A stretch of DNA of 64,000 nt from Paracoccus yeei ATCC BAA-599 (GTDB lineage: Bacteria; Pseudomonadota; Alphaproteobacteria; Rhodobacterales; Rhodobacteraceae): assembly GCF_000622145.1 (NCBI RefSeq), contig NZ_JHWH01000002.1, positions 310,256 through 374,255 on the forward strand. The letters are read 5' to 3'. Under the pieces are notes generated by a model. It had not been told where the DNA came from. It was given only the letters and a program-made list of their open reading frames with translations, and did no database searches. Below, piece after piece: positions 48,926 through 58,637 of this stretch. Position numbers and translations under genes: made by a program. Each line of letters opens with the position of its first letter. Positions within the stretch are counted from its first letter, which is position 1.

Positions 48926-50680
48926 TCACTGCGCCGGCGCACCCAGCGCCATGGCATCGGCCAGCACGCGGTAGACGTCCGACTGCTCCATGTAGCCCTT
49001 GAAGGCCTCGGCCCCCGGGCCCGTAGCCTGCAGCACGATGTCGTCGACCGCATGGACGCCGGTGTCGTTCTCGCGCGGCAGGTTGCCCACGCGCAGCACC
49101 GCGCCCGGCAGGTCCTTGTAGGCCTCGTTCGCGACATATTCGCCCTTGTCGTTCTGGATCGCCGGAACGAAGGGACCGTCGAGCTTGGGGCTCCAGGTTT
49201 CGTAATAGTCGGGGAAGTTGCTGGAGAAGATCGCCAGCCGGCGCGACGGGTTGATCGCATCCGGGAAGCCGTCGGCGTTCTCGTCCACATAGTTCGGGAA
49301 GCCTGCGTCGTCATAGACGCCGACCTTTTCGCGTGCATCGGCCACGTCCTTGTCGTCGTCGATGGTGCCGATGATCGAAACGCCATGCGTATGATCGCCC
49401 GTCACCACCACCAGCGTGTCGGGGTGCTGGGCGGCGAAGTCGCGGGCGACGGCCACGGCCTTGTCAAACTCGATCGTCTCGACCACGGCGCGGTCCCAGT
49501 CCAGCGGGTGCGACATCTTGTCGACCGAGGCAGCCTCGACCATCAGGAAGAAGCCGTCTTCGTCCCTGGACAGCTGGTCCAGCGCGACCTGGGTCATCTC
49601 GACTAGGCCAGGCTGGTTCGGGAGCTTGTCGACGGTGCCCTTCTTCAGCTGGTTGCGGTCCAGCCAGGTGTCCATGTTGCCGGTGTGGAACAGGCCCAGG
49701 ATCTTGCCGCTGTTGGTGCCGCGCGCGGCGTCAAGCTCGGCCGCGTCGGTCGCCAGCGTATAGCCCGCGTCGCGGAACATCTGGACATAGTCCTGATCGT
49801 CCTTGCGTTTCGAGCCGGGCACGTCCGACTTCAGGAAATAGGCCGAGCCGCCGCCCAGCATCACCTCGGGCTGGACCTGGTAGAACATGCCGACGATATC
49901 GGCCTTGTCCGCGCGCTTGCGGGTGTGGGCGACCACCGCCGCAGGCGTCGCGTCCTGCAGTTCCGAGGTGGTGACGACGCCCACCGAACGGCCGCCGGTG
50001 CGGCGCAGCGCCTCGGCGATGGTTTCGACCTTGGGGTCGTCCTGGCTGGGCGCGGTGCGGTCGGCATAGACGCCCAGCGCGTTCACCCGGCTTTTGTGCC
50101 CGGTCATGTAGGCCGACATGGTGTTGGCCGAGTCGGTCGCGATGGAATGCGTCGAGGAGGTGCCGATGAAGGCCATGTGGTCCAGGTCGTCCATCGCCAG
50201 CCGGCCGTCGGCCTTGCCCTCGGTCATGCCCTTGGACATGATCCGGGCGGCGGTGCGGTGCGCGACCGACAGCCCGTCCGCGACCATGAAGATCACGTTC
50301 TTGGCCTTGGCGGTCTCGGGGGTGGCATAGACGGTCCAGGTGACGGTCTTGCTTTCGTCGCCGGCCTTGACCTCGACCGTGTAATCCCCCGCCTGGGCCA
50401 GGGCCAGGCCGCGCAGGATCAGGGCCGAGCCCAGGATCTTGCCGTCCTCGTCCTTTTCCTCGGCCACATAATCGGCGGGCTTGCCGAAGACCTCGGCATA
50501 GGGCTGGCCGTTCACGGTCACGGCGATCTCGGTCTCGGGGTGGACGGCGTCCAGTTCGACCTTGAAGTCGAAAGGCGAGGCCGCGAGGATCGTCGCGCGG
50601 TCCAGCGGCATGATCGTCGCCGCCTGCGCGACCGGGGTAAACATCGTGGTGGCCGCCAAAGCGGTAATCAGAGCGCGCAT
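48926..50680 (-). CDS. phoA: Alkaline phosphatase
   Basis: Exported enzyme that frees phosphate from organic esters in the periplasm. 584 residues: signal peptide to about 20, an Ig-like N-terminal domain (about 25-120), then the ALP core: MVADGLS with metal-binding Asp135, THSIATDSANTMSAY with nucleophile Ser184, SELQDATPAAVVAHTR, and GDHTHGVSIIG with metal His. The start ATG 50680 (MRALITAL) has GAGGCAGGA upstream; the longer frame to 50878 is antisense-like and not conserved. A PHO-box-like pair of repeats lies 60-77 bases upstream. Confidence 0.92.
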   Translation of the reverse strand: MRALITALAATTMFTPVAQAATIMPLDRATILAASPFDFKVELDAVHPETEIAVTVNGQPYAEVFGKPADYVAEEKDEDGKILGSALILRGLALAQAGDYTVEVKAGDESKTVTWTVYATPETAKAKNVIFMVADGLSVAHRTAARIMSKGMTEGKADGRLAMDDLDHMAFIGTSSTHSIATDSANTMSAYMTGHKSRVNALGVYADRTAPSQDDPKVETIAEALRRTGGRSVGVVTTSELQDATPAAVVAHTRKRADKADIVGMFYQVQPEVMLGGGSAYFLKSDVPGSKRKDDQDYVQMFRDAGYTLATDAAELDAARGTNSGKILGLFHTGNMDTWLDRNQLKKGTVDKLPNQPGLVEMTQVALDQLSRDEDGFFLMVEAASVDKMSHPLDWDRAVVETIEFDKAVAVARDFAAQHPDTLVVVTGDHTHGVSIIGTIDDDKDVADAREKVGVYDDAGFPNYVDENADGFPDAINPSRRLAIFSSNFPDYYETWSPKLDGPFVPAIQNDKGEYVANEAYKDLPGAVLRVGNLPRENDTGVHAVDDIVLQATGPGAEAFKGYMEQSDVYRVLADAMALGAPAQ

Positions 50681-50739
50681 TCCTGCCTCGTTTGAATCTC
50701 GTCCGAGCCGAAGCTCACGGCGCCCTGCTACCCACCACA

Positions 50740-50757
50740 GGTGACGGTAAGGTGACA
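50740..50757 (-). promoter_or_regulatory. PHO-box-like direct repeat before the alkaline phosphatase gene
   Basis: On the minus strand: TGTCACC-TTAC-CGTCACC, two seven-base repeats with an 11-base period, the PhoB binding pattern. It lies 60-77 bases upstream of the phoA start. Confidence 0.65.
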
Positions 50758-50878
50758 TCGGCGGGAAAATTGTCCTTTCTGCCCCGCGACCTATCCTGAC
50801 GCACGGCAGAACGCGGCGCTTGGGCGGCGGCCCCGTCAGGCCGGTGGCACTGCGCCGTGGCGCGCGACGGAAATGCAA

Positions 50879-50908
50879 GACCGCACCGGAAGAAGGGCCG
50901 GTGCGGTC
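50879..50908 (-). terminator. Terminator of the FadL-like gene
   Basis: Perfect 11-bp stem (GACCGCACCGG at 50879-50889 with 50898-50908), loop of eight, then TTGCATTT on the minus strand. It isolates fadL from phoA. Confidence 0.8.
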
Positions 50909-50968
50909 AGAGCGCTTTCCAGGGATGAACCGGGCCGCCGGGATGGTCCGGCGCGGCCCGGTCCCGGA

Positions 50969-52099
50969 TCAGAAGTGATAGCCGACGCGGACACCCACGC
51001 CCCAGGCATGGTTGCCCGACATGCGCGCGCGGGCCTCGTCCGGCGTGCCGGTTTCGGCATAGGCATCGCCCAGCTTCACATAGCTGACGCCGGTCGTGAC
51101 CTTGAAGCTGTCCTGCGTATAGATCGCAGCCAGCGTGACGCCCTTGCGCCCGTTGGTGGGCGCCAGGGGCGACACCAGGTCATCGCCGTCGGGTTCGTAC
51201 ATGACCGAGACCGAGCCCGACCAGTTCTCGGTGAACTTGCGGCCGACGCCGATGGTGTAGGTGGTCGTGTCCTCAAGCTCGACCAGCCCGCCCTCGACGC
51301 CGAAGCCGGCGGGCGGGGCGCCGACCAGCAAGACCGGCTCGACCTTGAACTCGGACCAGTTCACCCAGCGGATCGAGCCGAACAGCAGCGTGTCGGGCGC
51401 GATGCCGGTCTGCCCTTCGAGCAACCAGGACCGCGGGGTCTTGACCGTCGTCTCGCTGCCGACCGCACCGACCAGCGGGTGGGTTTCGGTCGTGTCGAAA
51501 TCATGCTCGATGGGCGAGTTGTAGGTCAGCGAGACACGCGCCGCGATGTCGGGCCGCTCATAGGCGACGCCCGCGACCCAGCCCATGCCCCAGGCGCCGT
51601 CCAGGTCCACCTGATAGCCCGCAAGCGGGCCGTAGGCCGCCCCGTTCAACCCCACGACGCCGTCGGCGCGCGACCCGCGAATACCGCCATGGACCGAGAA
51701 GTTGTTCTCGAACTTCCAGCGCAGCAGGGCCGTGTAGGTGGTCGAGTTCACCTCGACGAAGGTGCCGCCCAGGGCAATCGATTCGCCCCCGGGATAGCGG
51801 ATGTCCGCGCCGAAGGGCTGCTCCATGATGAAGGCGCCCGACAGGTTCGGGTTGAACTGGTGCTTGTAGGCGATGCCGGCGAAGCCATAGCCTTGCGCCA
51901 CGTCCCCGGTGCCGCGCCCGCCGAACAGCGCCAGGTCGCGGCCCGACACGTCCGGATCGACCCCGCCAAAGCTCAGTTCGACGTAATCTCCCTCCTCGAA
52001 CAGGGGGGCCAGCGACTGCGGCGCCCGCTCGATTCCTCCGGCCAGAACCGGTGCGGTGCTGCCCAGCAGCAGGCCGATCCCGGTTATCAGATATTTCAT
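50969..52099 (-). CDS. FadL/OmpP1-family outer-membrane protein
   Basis: 376 residues, signal peptide ending near VLAGG, then repeated beta-strands and a final aromatic residue (GVGVRVGYHF), the pattern of a FadL-type beta-barrel. Early mature sequence AGGIERAPQSLAPLFEEGDYVELSFG matches the OmpP1 domain. FadL proteins carry long-chain fatty acids or other hydrophobic molecules across the outer membrane. GGAGGAAGAC precedes ATG 52099. A palindrome lies at 52117-52130. Confidence 0.88.
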   Translation of the reverse strand: MKYLITGIGLLLGSTAPVLAGGIERAPQSLAPLFEEGDYVELSFGGVDPDVSGRDLALFGGRGTGDVAQGYGFAGIAYKHQFNPNLSGAFIMEQPFGADIRYPGGESIALGGTFVEVNSTTYTALLRWKFENNFSVHGGIRGSRADGVVGLNGAAYGPLAGYQVDLDGAWGMGWVAGVAYERPDIAARVSLTYNSPIEHDFDTTETHPLVGAVGSETTVKTPRSWLLEGQTGIAPDTLLFGSIRWVNWSEFKVEPVLLVGAPPAGFGVEGGLVELEDTTTYTIGVGRKFTENWSGSVSVMYEPDGDDLVSPLAPTNGRKGVTLAAIYTQDSFKVTTGVSYVKLGDAYAETGTPDEARARMSGNHAWGVGVRVGYHF

Positions 52100-52116
52100 G
52101 TCTTCCTCCCCCAAAC

Positions 52117-52130
52117 GGTTCCAAGGAACC
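52117..52130. promoter_or_regulatory. Palindrome upstream of the FadL-like gene
   Basis: GGTTCC-AA-GGAACC, a perfect 14-base palindrome, 17 bases before the start codon of the FadL-like gene. The rest of the 250-base gap to guaB holds no ORF of note. A regulator operator (for example FadR-like) or an mRNA structure is possible. Confidence 0.4.
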
Positions 52131-52184
52131 CGGACAAAGCGTGCGGCAGCCCAATGGCTTGCGTCAATGTTATCATCCTTCTGA

Positions 52185-53798
<1,614 letters not shown>

Positions 53799-53914
53799 CC
53801 CCTTCGCGCGCGAAAAAGAACAGGGTTCCTCCCGGCGCGTCCTGGGTGGAACGCGATCATCGCCCCGCCCTGCCCCGGCCCCTTGCCAAGCGGTGGCCGT
53901 GGCGCATAGGTCAG

Positions 53915-53927
53915 CCTGACAGTCAGG
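53915..53927. promoter_or_regulatory. Short dyad upstream of metN
   Basis: CCTGA-CAG-TCAGG, a perfect 5+5 dyad, eight bases before the metN ATG and overlapping its ribosome-binding region. No SAM riboswitch is recognised in the 137-base gap from guaB. Confidence 0.3.
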
Positions 53928-53935
53928 ACAGGATC

Positions 53936-54982
53936 ATGGCAGAGCCGGCAATCTCATTTCGGGGCGTGACGCGCCGCTATCCGCAAAAGCGCGGCGGCGA
54001 CGTGGTGGCGCTGCACGACATCGACCTGGACGTGCCCGAAGGCGCGATCACCGGGATCATCGGCCGGTCCGGGGCGGGCAAGTCCACGCTTCTGCGCATG
54101 GTCAACGGGCTGGAGCGGCCGTCCTCGGGGCAGGTCATCGTGCACGGGCGCGACGTGGGCGCGGCCTCGGACAGCCGGCTTCAGGCGATCCGGCGCGAGG
54201 TCGGGATGATCTTCCAGCATTTCAACCTGCTTTCCAGCCGCACCGTGGCCGAAAACATCGCCCTGCCGCTGGAGATCGCGGGCGAGCCCCGCGCCGCCAT
54301 CGCCCCCCGCGTGGCCGAACTGATCGAACGGGTGGGCCTTGGTGCGCAGGCCGGGCGCTATCCGGCCGAACTGTCGGGCGGCCAGAAGCAGCGCGTCGGC
54401 ATCGCCCGCGCGCTTGCCACCGGACCGCGCGTCCTGCTGTCGGACGAGGCGACCTCGGCGCTTGACCCCGACACCACGCAGCAGGTGCTGGAACTGCTGC
54501 AGGACATCAACCGCGAGATGGGCCTGACCATCCTGCTGATCACCCATGAAATGGCGGTGGTGCGCGACATCTGTTCCCATGTCGCCGTGATCGAGGCTGG
54601 GCGTATCGTCGAAGCGGGCGAGACCTATGCCGTGTTTTCCCGGCCCCGGCACCCGACCACGCGCAGCTTCCTGCAAGGCGTGACCGGCGTCGCGATCCCG
54701 CATTTCGTCAAGGGCATGATGACCGACACCCCCGGTTCGGATCAGGCCGAGGCGGTGGTCCAGGTCACCTTCACCGGCCGCCACGCGACCGACCCGATGC
54801 TGGCGCGGCTGACCGCCGAACGCGGCGTCAGCGTCAACATCCTGGCCGGCGCCATCGAGGAAATCGGCACCCAGCCCTTTGGCAGTCTGATCGTCGGCCT
54901 GCCCGCGTCCCGCCTGGCGGAATCGCGGTCCTTCCTGGAAGAACACGGGCTTCTGACCGAGGTGCTTGGCTATGTCGGCTAA
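53936..54982 (+). CDS. metN: Methionine ABC transporter, ATPase
   Basis: 348 residues. ATPase part: Walker A GRSGAGKST, Q-loop FQHFNLL, signature LSGGQKQRVGIARAL, Walker B VLLSDEATSALD, switch His in LLITHEM. The last 100 residues (DQAEAVVQVTFTGRHATDPMLARL) are the NIL domain, a methionine-sensing domain that inhibits uptake when intracellular methionine is high. The start is ATG 53936 (MAEPAISFRG). Overlaps metI by 11 bases. First of metN-metI-metQ. Confidence 0.95.
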   Translation: MAEPAISFRGVTRRYPQKRGGDVVALHDIDLDVPEGAITGIIGRSGAGKSTLLRMVNGLERPSSGQVIVHGRDVGAASDSRLQAIRREVGMIFQHFNLLSSRTVAENIALPLEIAGEPRAAIAPRVAELIERVGLGAQAGRYPAELSGGQKQRVGIARALATGPRVLLSDEATSALDPDTTQQVLELLQDINREMGLTILLITHEMAVVRDICSHVAVIEAGRIVEAGETYAVFSRPRHPTTRSFLQGVTGVAIPHFVKGMMTDTPGSDQAEAVVQVTFTGRHATDPMLARLTAERGVSVNILAGAIEEIGTQPFGSLIVGLPASRLAESRSFLEEHGLLTEVLGYVG

Positions 54983-55646
54983 CCTGATCCCGATCCTGTG
55001 GGAATCGACCCTGCAGACGCTTTACATGGTCGCCATGTCGACCCTGCTCGGCACGATCATCGGCGCGCCGCTGGGCATCTTCCTGGCCACCTCGCGCCGG
55101 GGCGAGCTGCTGTCGGCCCCGGTGCTGAACGCCGTGCTGGGGCTGATCGTCAATGCCGCGCGCTCGACCCCGTTCATCATCCTGGTGGTGGCGATCATCC
55201 CGCTGACCCGGCTGCTGGCGGGCACCTCGATCGGCACCACCGCCGCCATCGTGCCTTTGACCATCGCAGCCGCCCCCTTCATCGCCCGCCTGATCGAAAC
55301 CGCGATCCGCGAAATCGACGCCGGCCTGATCGAGGCCGCCCGCGCCATGGGCGCCACCCCCATGCAGATCGTGCGCAAGGTCCTGATCCCCGAGGCGATG
55401 CCCGGCATCATCCTGGGCCTCACGCTGGCCGTGGTCAGCCTGATCGGCTATTCGGCCATGGTCGGCGCGGTCGGCGGCGAGGGCCTGGGCGACCTTGGCA
55501 TCCGCTACGGCTACCAGCGCTTCATGCCCGAGGTGATGCTGGCGGTCGTCGTCATCCTGATCGTTCTGGTCCAGGCGGTCCAATCGCTCGGCGAATGGAT
55601 CGCATCCCGCTTTGACAAACGCGCGCCCCGCAACCGGGGCCGGTAA
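54972..55646 (+). CDS. metI: Methionine ABC transporter, permease
   Basis: 224 residues from ATG 54972 (GAGGTG seven bases upstream), five to six helices. The EAA-type coupling loop reads EAARAMGATPMQIVRKVLIPEAMPGI, fitting MetI. Other features: RSTPFIILVVAIIPLTRLLAGTSIG. The gene overlaps metN by 11 bases and lies 18 bases before metQ. Confidence 0.94.
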   Translation: MSANLIPILWESTLQTLYMVAMSTLLGTIIGAPLGIFLATSRRGELLSAPVLNAVLGLIVNAARSTPFIILVVAIIPLTRLLAGTSIGTTAAIVPLTIAAAPFIARLIETAIREIDAGLIEAARAMGATPMQIVRKVLIPEAMPGIILGLTLAVVSLIGYSAMVGAVGGEGLGDLGIRYGYQRFMPEVMLAVVVILIVLVQAVQSLGEWIASRFDKRAPRNRGR

Positions 55647-55664
55647 ACCGTGAAAGGAACCCCC

Positions 55665-56441
55665 ATGCGCAAACTCGCTCTCTTTGCCTCGGCCCTCGCG
55701 CTCAGCGCGGCCATGGCCTCGGCCGAGGACATCAAGGTCGGCGTCTCGGTCGGCGAACATGCCGAGATCATGGAGCAGGTGGCCAAGGTCGCCAAGGACA
55801 AGGGCCTGAACATCGACATCGTCGAATTCACCGACTACGTCGTGCCGAACCAGGCCCTGAACGACGGCGACCTGCAAGCGAACAGCTTCCAGCACCAGCC
55901 CTATCTGGACCAGCAGATCAAGGACCGCGGCTTCGACCTGGTGGCCATCGGCAAGACCATCACCACGCCGATGGGCGTCTATTCCGAAAAGCTGAAGTCG
56001 CTGGACGACCTGCCCGAGGGCGGCAAGGTCGCGCTGCCGAACGACCCGACCAACGGCGGCCGCGCGCTGCTTCTCTTGCAGGACAAGGGCGTCATCTCGC
56101 TGGCCGAGGGCACCGGCCTGACCCCGACGCCGCTCGACGTGACGGAAAATGCCAAGAACCTCAAGTTCCTGGAGCTCGACGCCGCGCAGCTGCCGCGCGC
56201 GCTGGCCGATGCAGACGTGGCGATCATCAACACGAACTACGCGCTGGAAGCCGGCCTCAACCCGGAAAAGGACGCCATCGCCATCGAAGCCGCCGAAAGC
56301 CCCTATGCGAACATCATCGTCGTCCGCACCGCCGACAAGGATGCGCCCTGGGCCAAGACCCTGGTCGACTCCTACCACTCGGACACGGTGAAGAAATACA
56401 TCCAGGACAAATACACCGGCGCCGTCATCCCGGCCTGGTGA
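55665..56441 (+). CDS. metQ: Methionine ABC transporter, substrate-binding protein
   Basis: 258 residues, NlpA/MetQ family: EDIKVGVSVGEHAEIMEQVAKVAKDKGLNIDIVEFTDYVVPNQALNDGDLQANSFQHQPYLDQQ. It binds D/L-methionine for MetNI. The signal peptide ends in ASAED without a lipobox Cys, so the protein is probably soluble in the periplasm, unlike the lipoprotein of E. coli. AAAGGA precedes ATG 55665. The dispersed 20-base motif begins five bases after the stop. Confidence 0.93.
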   Translation: MRKLALFASALALSAAMASAEDIKVGVSVGEHAEIMEQVAKVAKDKGLNIDIVEFTDYVVPNQALNDGDLQANSFQHQPYLDQQIKDRGFDLVAIGKTITTPMGVYSEKLKSLDDLPEGGKVALPNDPTNGGRALLLLQDKGVISLAEGTGLTPTPLDVTENAKNLKFLELDAAQLPRALADADVAIINTNYALEAGLNPEKDAIAIEAAESPYANIIVVRTADKDAPWAKTLVDSYHSDTVKKYIQDKYTGAVIPAW

Positions 56442-56445
56442 TCGT

Positions 56446-56465
56446 CACCGTTTTCCAAATACCCA
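56446..56465 (+). repeat. Dispersed 3' motif, copy C
   Basis: CACCGTTTTCCAAATACCCA, five bases after the metQ stop and in the metQ sense, followed by the hairpin at 56472-56496. Between convergent genes. Confidence 0.75.
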
Positions 56466-56471
56466 AAAGGC

Positions 56472-56496
56472 AACGCCCCGCAGCACGCGGGGCGTT
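56472..56496 (-). terminator. Terminator between metQ and the CoA-transferase gene
   Basis: A perfect 10-bp stem (AACGCCCCGC at 56472-56481 with 56487-56496), loop of five. On the minus strand it is followed by GCCTTTTGGG, four bases beyond the CoA-hydrolase stop; it may also end metQ transcription. Confidence 0.75.
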
Positions 56497-56499
56497 CGC

Positions 56500-58002
56500 C
56501 TATTCGGGCTGCATCGTCCCGGTTCGCCGCAGCCGGTCGTGCCAGGACAGCGCCTCCTCCAGCAGATGCGGCGTATGCCCGCCGCGGGCCAGCGCGCGCT
56601 CGTGGTAATCCTCCAGCGCGTCCCGCCACGCGGGCGCCACGCAGTTCCGCAGGATCACCCGGGCCCGCTCGCGCGGCGCCAGACCTCGCAGATCGGCCAG
56701 GCCCTGTTCGGTCACCAGGATGTCCACGTCATGTTCGGTATGATCGACATGGCTGACCATCGGTACCACCGAGGAGATCCGCCCGCCCTTGGCCATGGAC
56801 TTGCTGACGAAGACCGACAGAAAGGCATTGCGCGCGAAATCCCCGGATCCGCCGATGCCGTTCATCATCTGCGTGCCCATGACATGGGTCGAGTTCACGT
56901 TTCCGTAGATGTCGAACTCCAGCGCCGTGTTGATGCAGATCAGCCCCAGCCGGCGCACCACCTCGGGGTGGTTGGAGATTTCCTGCGGGCGCAGGATCAG
57001 CTTGCGTTTGTAATCCTGGAAGCGTCCCATCACCTCGGCATATTTCGGCGCCGACAGCGTGATGGACGAGCCCGAGGCGAACACCATCTTGCCCGCGTCC
57101 ATCAGGTCGAAGGTCGAATCCTGCAGGACCTCGCTGTACATCGTCAGGTCGTGGAACGGGCTGTCGATGAAGCCGTGCAGCACCGCGTTGGCAATCGTGC
57201 CGATGCCGGCCTGCAAGGGGTGCAGGTGGCTCGGCAGGCGGGAATGGGCGACCTCGTTCTTCAGGAATTCGGTCAGGTGGCCGGCGATGGCGCGGGTGTC
57301 GGCATCCGGGTCCAGCACGGTCGAGGACGAGTCGAGCTTGGTCGAGACCACGATGGCCGCGATGCGCTCGGGCGGCACCGGGATGAAGGGGAAACCGACG
57401 CGGCTTTCCGGCGACACCACCGGGATCGGCGTGCGCGTCGGGCGATAGGTCGGGATATAGATGTCGTGCAGCCCCTCCAGCATCTCGGACTGGCTCAGGT
57501 TGATCTCCACGATCACCTTCTCGGCCAGAAGCGCGAAGCTCGCCGAATTTCCGACCGAGGTGGTGGGCACGATGCCGCCCGTCTCGGTGATCGCCACCGC
57601 CTCGACGATGGCGATGTCCACCGGGGGCAGCTGGCAGGTGCGCAGTTGCTCGACCGTCTCGGACAGATGCTGGTCGATATACATCACCTCGCCCGCGTTG
57701 ATGGCGCGGCGCAGGGCGGGGTCGGACATGAAGGGGATGCGGCGCGACAACAGATGCGCCTCGGCCATGGTCTTGTCCAGATCGTTGCCAAGCGAGGCCC
57801 CGGTCATCAGCGTGACTTTCATCGGCGCGCGCTTTGCGCGCTCGGCCAGGGCCATCGGCACGGCCTTGGCCTCGCCCGCGCGGGTGAACCCGGACATGCC
57901 CAGCACCATGCCGTCGCGGATCAGCGATGCGGCCTGATCGGCGCTGACGACACGTTCGCGCAGGCCGGCATGGCGAATCCGGCGCAGGTGATCTTCGGTC
58001 AC
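56500..58002 (-). CDS. Acetyl-CoA hydrolase / CoA-transferase family protein
   Basis: 500 residues, matching the family of acetyl-CoA hydrolase, succinyl-CoA:acetate CoA-transferase and butyrate/propionate CoA-transferases. Motifs: GFTRAGEAKAVPMAL, TMAEAHLLSRRIPFMSDPALR, GGSGDFARNAFLSVF, and VTEQGLADLRGLAPRERA, with the catalytic Glu expected in EQGLADLR-type sequence. It makes or uses acyl-CoA in acetate or propionate metabolism. The start is GTG 58002 (VTEDHLRR) after GGAGG; an upstream ATG at 58155 is out of the conserved region. Stands alone between terminators. Confidence 0.88.
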   Translation of the reverse strand: MTEDHLRRIRHAGLRERVVSADQAASLIRDGMVLGMSGFTRAGEAKAVPMALAERAKRAPMKVTLMTGASLGNDLDKTMAEAHLLSRRIPFMSDPALRRAINAGEVMYIDQHLSETVEQLRTCQLPPVDIAIVEAVAITETGGIVPTTSVGNSASFALLAEKVIVEINLSQSEMLEGLHDIYIPTYRPTRTPIPVVSPESRVGFPFIPVPPERIAAIVVSTKLDSSSTVLDPDADTRAIAGHLTEFLKNEVAHSRLPSHLHPLQAGIGTIANAVLHGFIDSPFHDLTMYSEVLQDSTFDLMDAGKMVFASGSSITLSAPKYAEVMGRFQDYKRKLILRPQEISNHPEVVRRLGLICINTALEFDIYGNVNSTHVMGTQMMNGIGGSGDFARNAFLSVFVSKSMAKGGRISSVVPMVSHVDHTEHDVDILVTEQGLADLRGLAPRERARVILRNCVAPAWRDALEDYHERALARGGHTPHLLEEALSWHDRLRRTGTMQPE

Positions 58003-58082
58003 GGCAATCCTCCCCCCCAAAGGTCCGGCTGTCTTAGAGGCTCGGCGGGCGACGCGCAAATCAACCCTGCCATGCACGCAAG

Positions 58083-58109
58083 GAAAGGCCAGCGCCAGAC
58101 CGGCCTTTC
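58083..58109 (-). terminator. Terminator of the DoxX gene
   Basis: 8-bp perfect arms (GAAAGGCC at 58083-58090 with 58102-58109), then CCTTGCG on the minus strand, beginning 14 bases after the doxX stop at 58124. Confidence 0.55.
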
Positions 58110-58123
58110 GCAAGATCGTTTCG

Positions 58124-58525
58124 TCAGGCGCGCTTGACCAGCGACCAGCGGCCATCGCCCAGCAGCGACAGCGCCACCATCACCACCGCCCAAAGCACGG
58201 TGTATTCCCAGCCGCCGCCGGGGTTCGAGAAGGTAAAGCCGTTGCCCGCGTGGCCAAAGATCGTGGCGCCCAGCAGCACAGCCGCCATGACCAGCGAGAC
58301 CCAGCGCGTGGCGATCCCGGCCAGCAGGGCCAGCCCGCCCGCGATTTCCGCCAGCATCGTCAGATAGCCCAGCGCGCCGGGCAGGCCGATGGACTGGAAA
58401 TAACCCGCGGTCCCGGCGGGGGTAAAGATGAACAGCTTGATCAGCCCGTGGGTCAGGAACCAGGCGCCGGTCACAAGGCGCAGGATCAGCGCCGCCAGAT
58501 CGGCATTGCGTTCTTTATCGGTCAT
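58124..58525 (-). CDS. DoxX family membrane protein
   Basis: 133 residues with four helices. Family features are LRLVTGAWFLTHGLIKLFIF, GLPGALGYLTMLAEIAGGLALLAGIATRW and GGGWEYTVLWAVVMVALSLLG. DoxX proteins are quinone- or lipid-linked small membrane proteins; many are induced by stress, and this type is of unknown function. The start is ATG 58525; its ribosome-binding site is weak. Divergent from a LysR gene, which may regulate it. Confidence 0.85.
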   Translation of the reverse strand: MTDKERNADLAALILRLVTGAWFLTHGLIKLFIFTPAGTAGYFQSIGLPGALGYLTMLAEIAGGLALLAGIATRWVSLVMAAVLLGATIFGHAGNGFTFSNPGGGWEYTVLWAVVMVALSLLGDGRWSLVKRA

Positions 58526-58579
58526 GTCGTCGTTTCCATGAAGAAAGGGGGTAACTGCCAGCCCAAATAAGGCTTGGCG

Positions 58580-58619
58580 ATTGTCGCGAAAACTTCGATA
58601 TTCGCCGACATATTGTCGC
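58580..58619. promoter_or_regulatory. ATTGTCGC direct repeats between doxX and the LysR gene
   Basis: ATTGTCGC at 58580-58587 and 58612-58619, 32 bases apart (about three helical turns), within the 112-base gap between the divergent genes. A LysR operator is possible; a T-N11-A dyad was not identified with confidence. Confidence 0.35.
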
Positions 58620-58637
58620 CATGGCGGAGCAAATGGA

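Noticed and set aside
53799..53935. SAM riboswitch before metN
   Set aside because: The 137-base leader shows only short stems (CCTGA-CAG-TCAGG) and none of the SAM-I, SAM-II or SAM/SAH core sequences I know.
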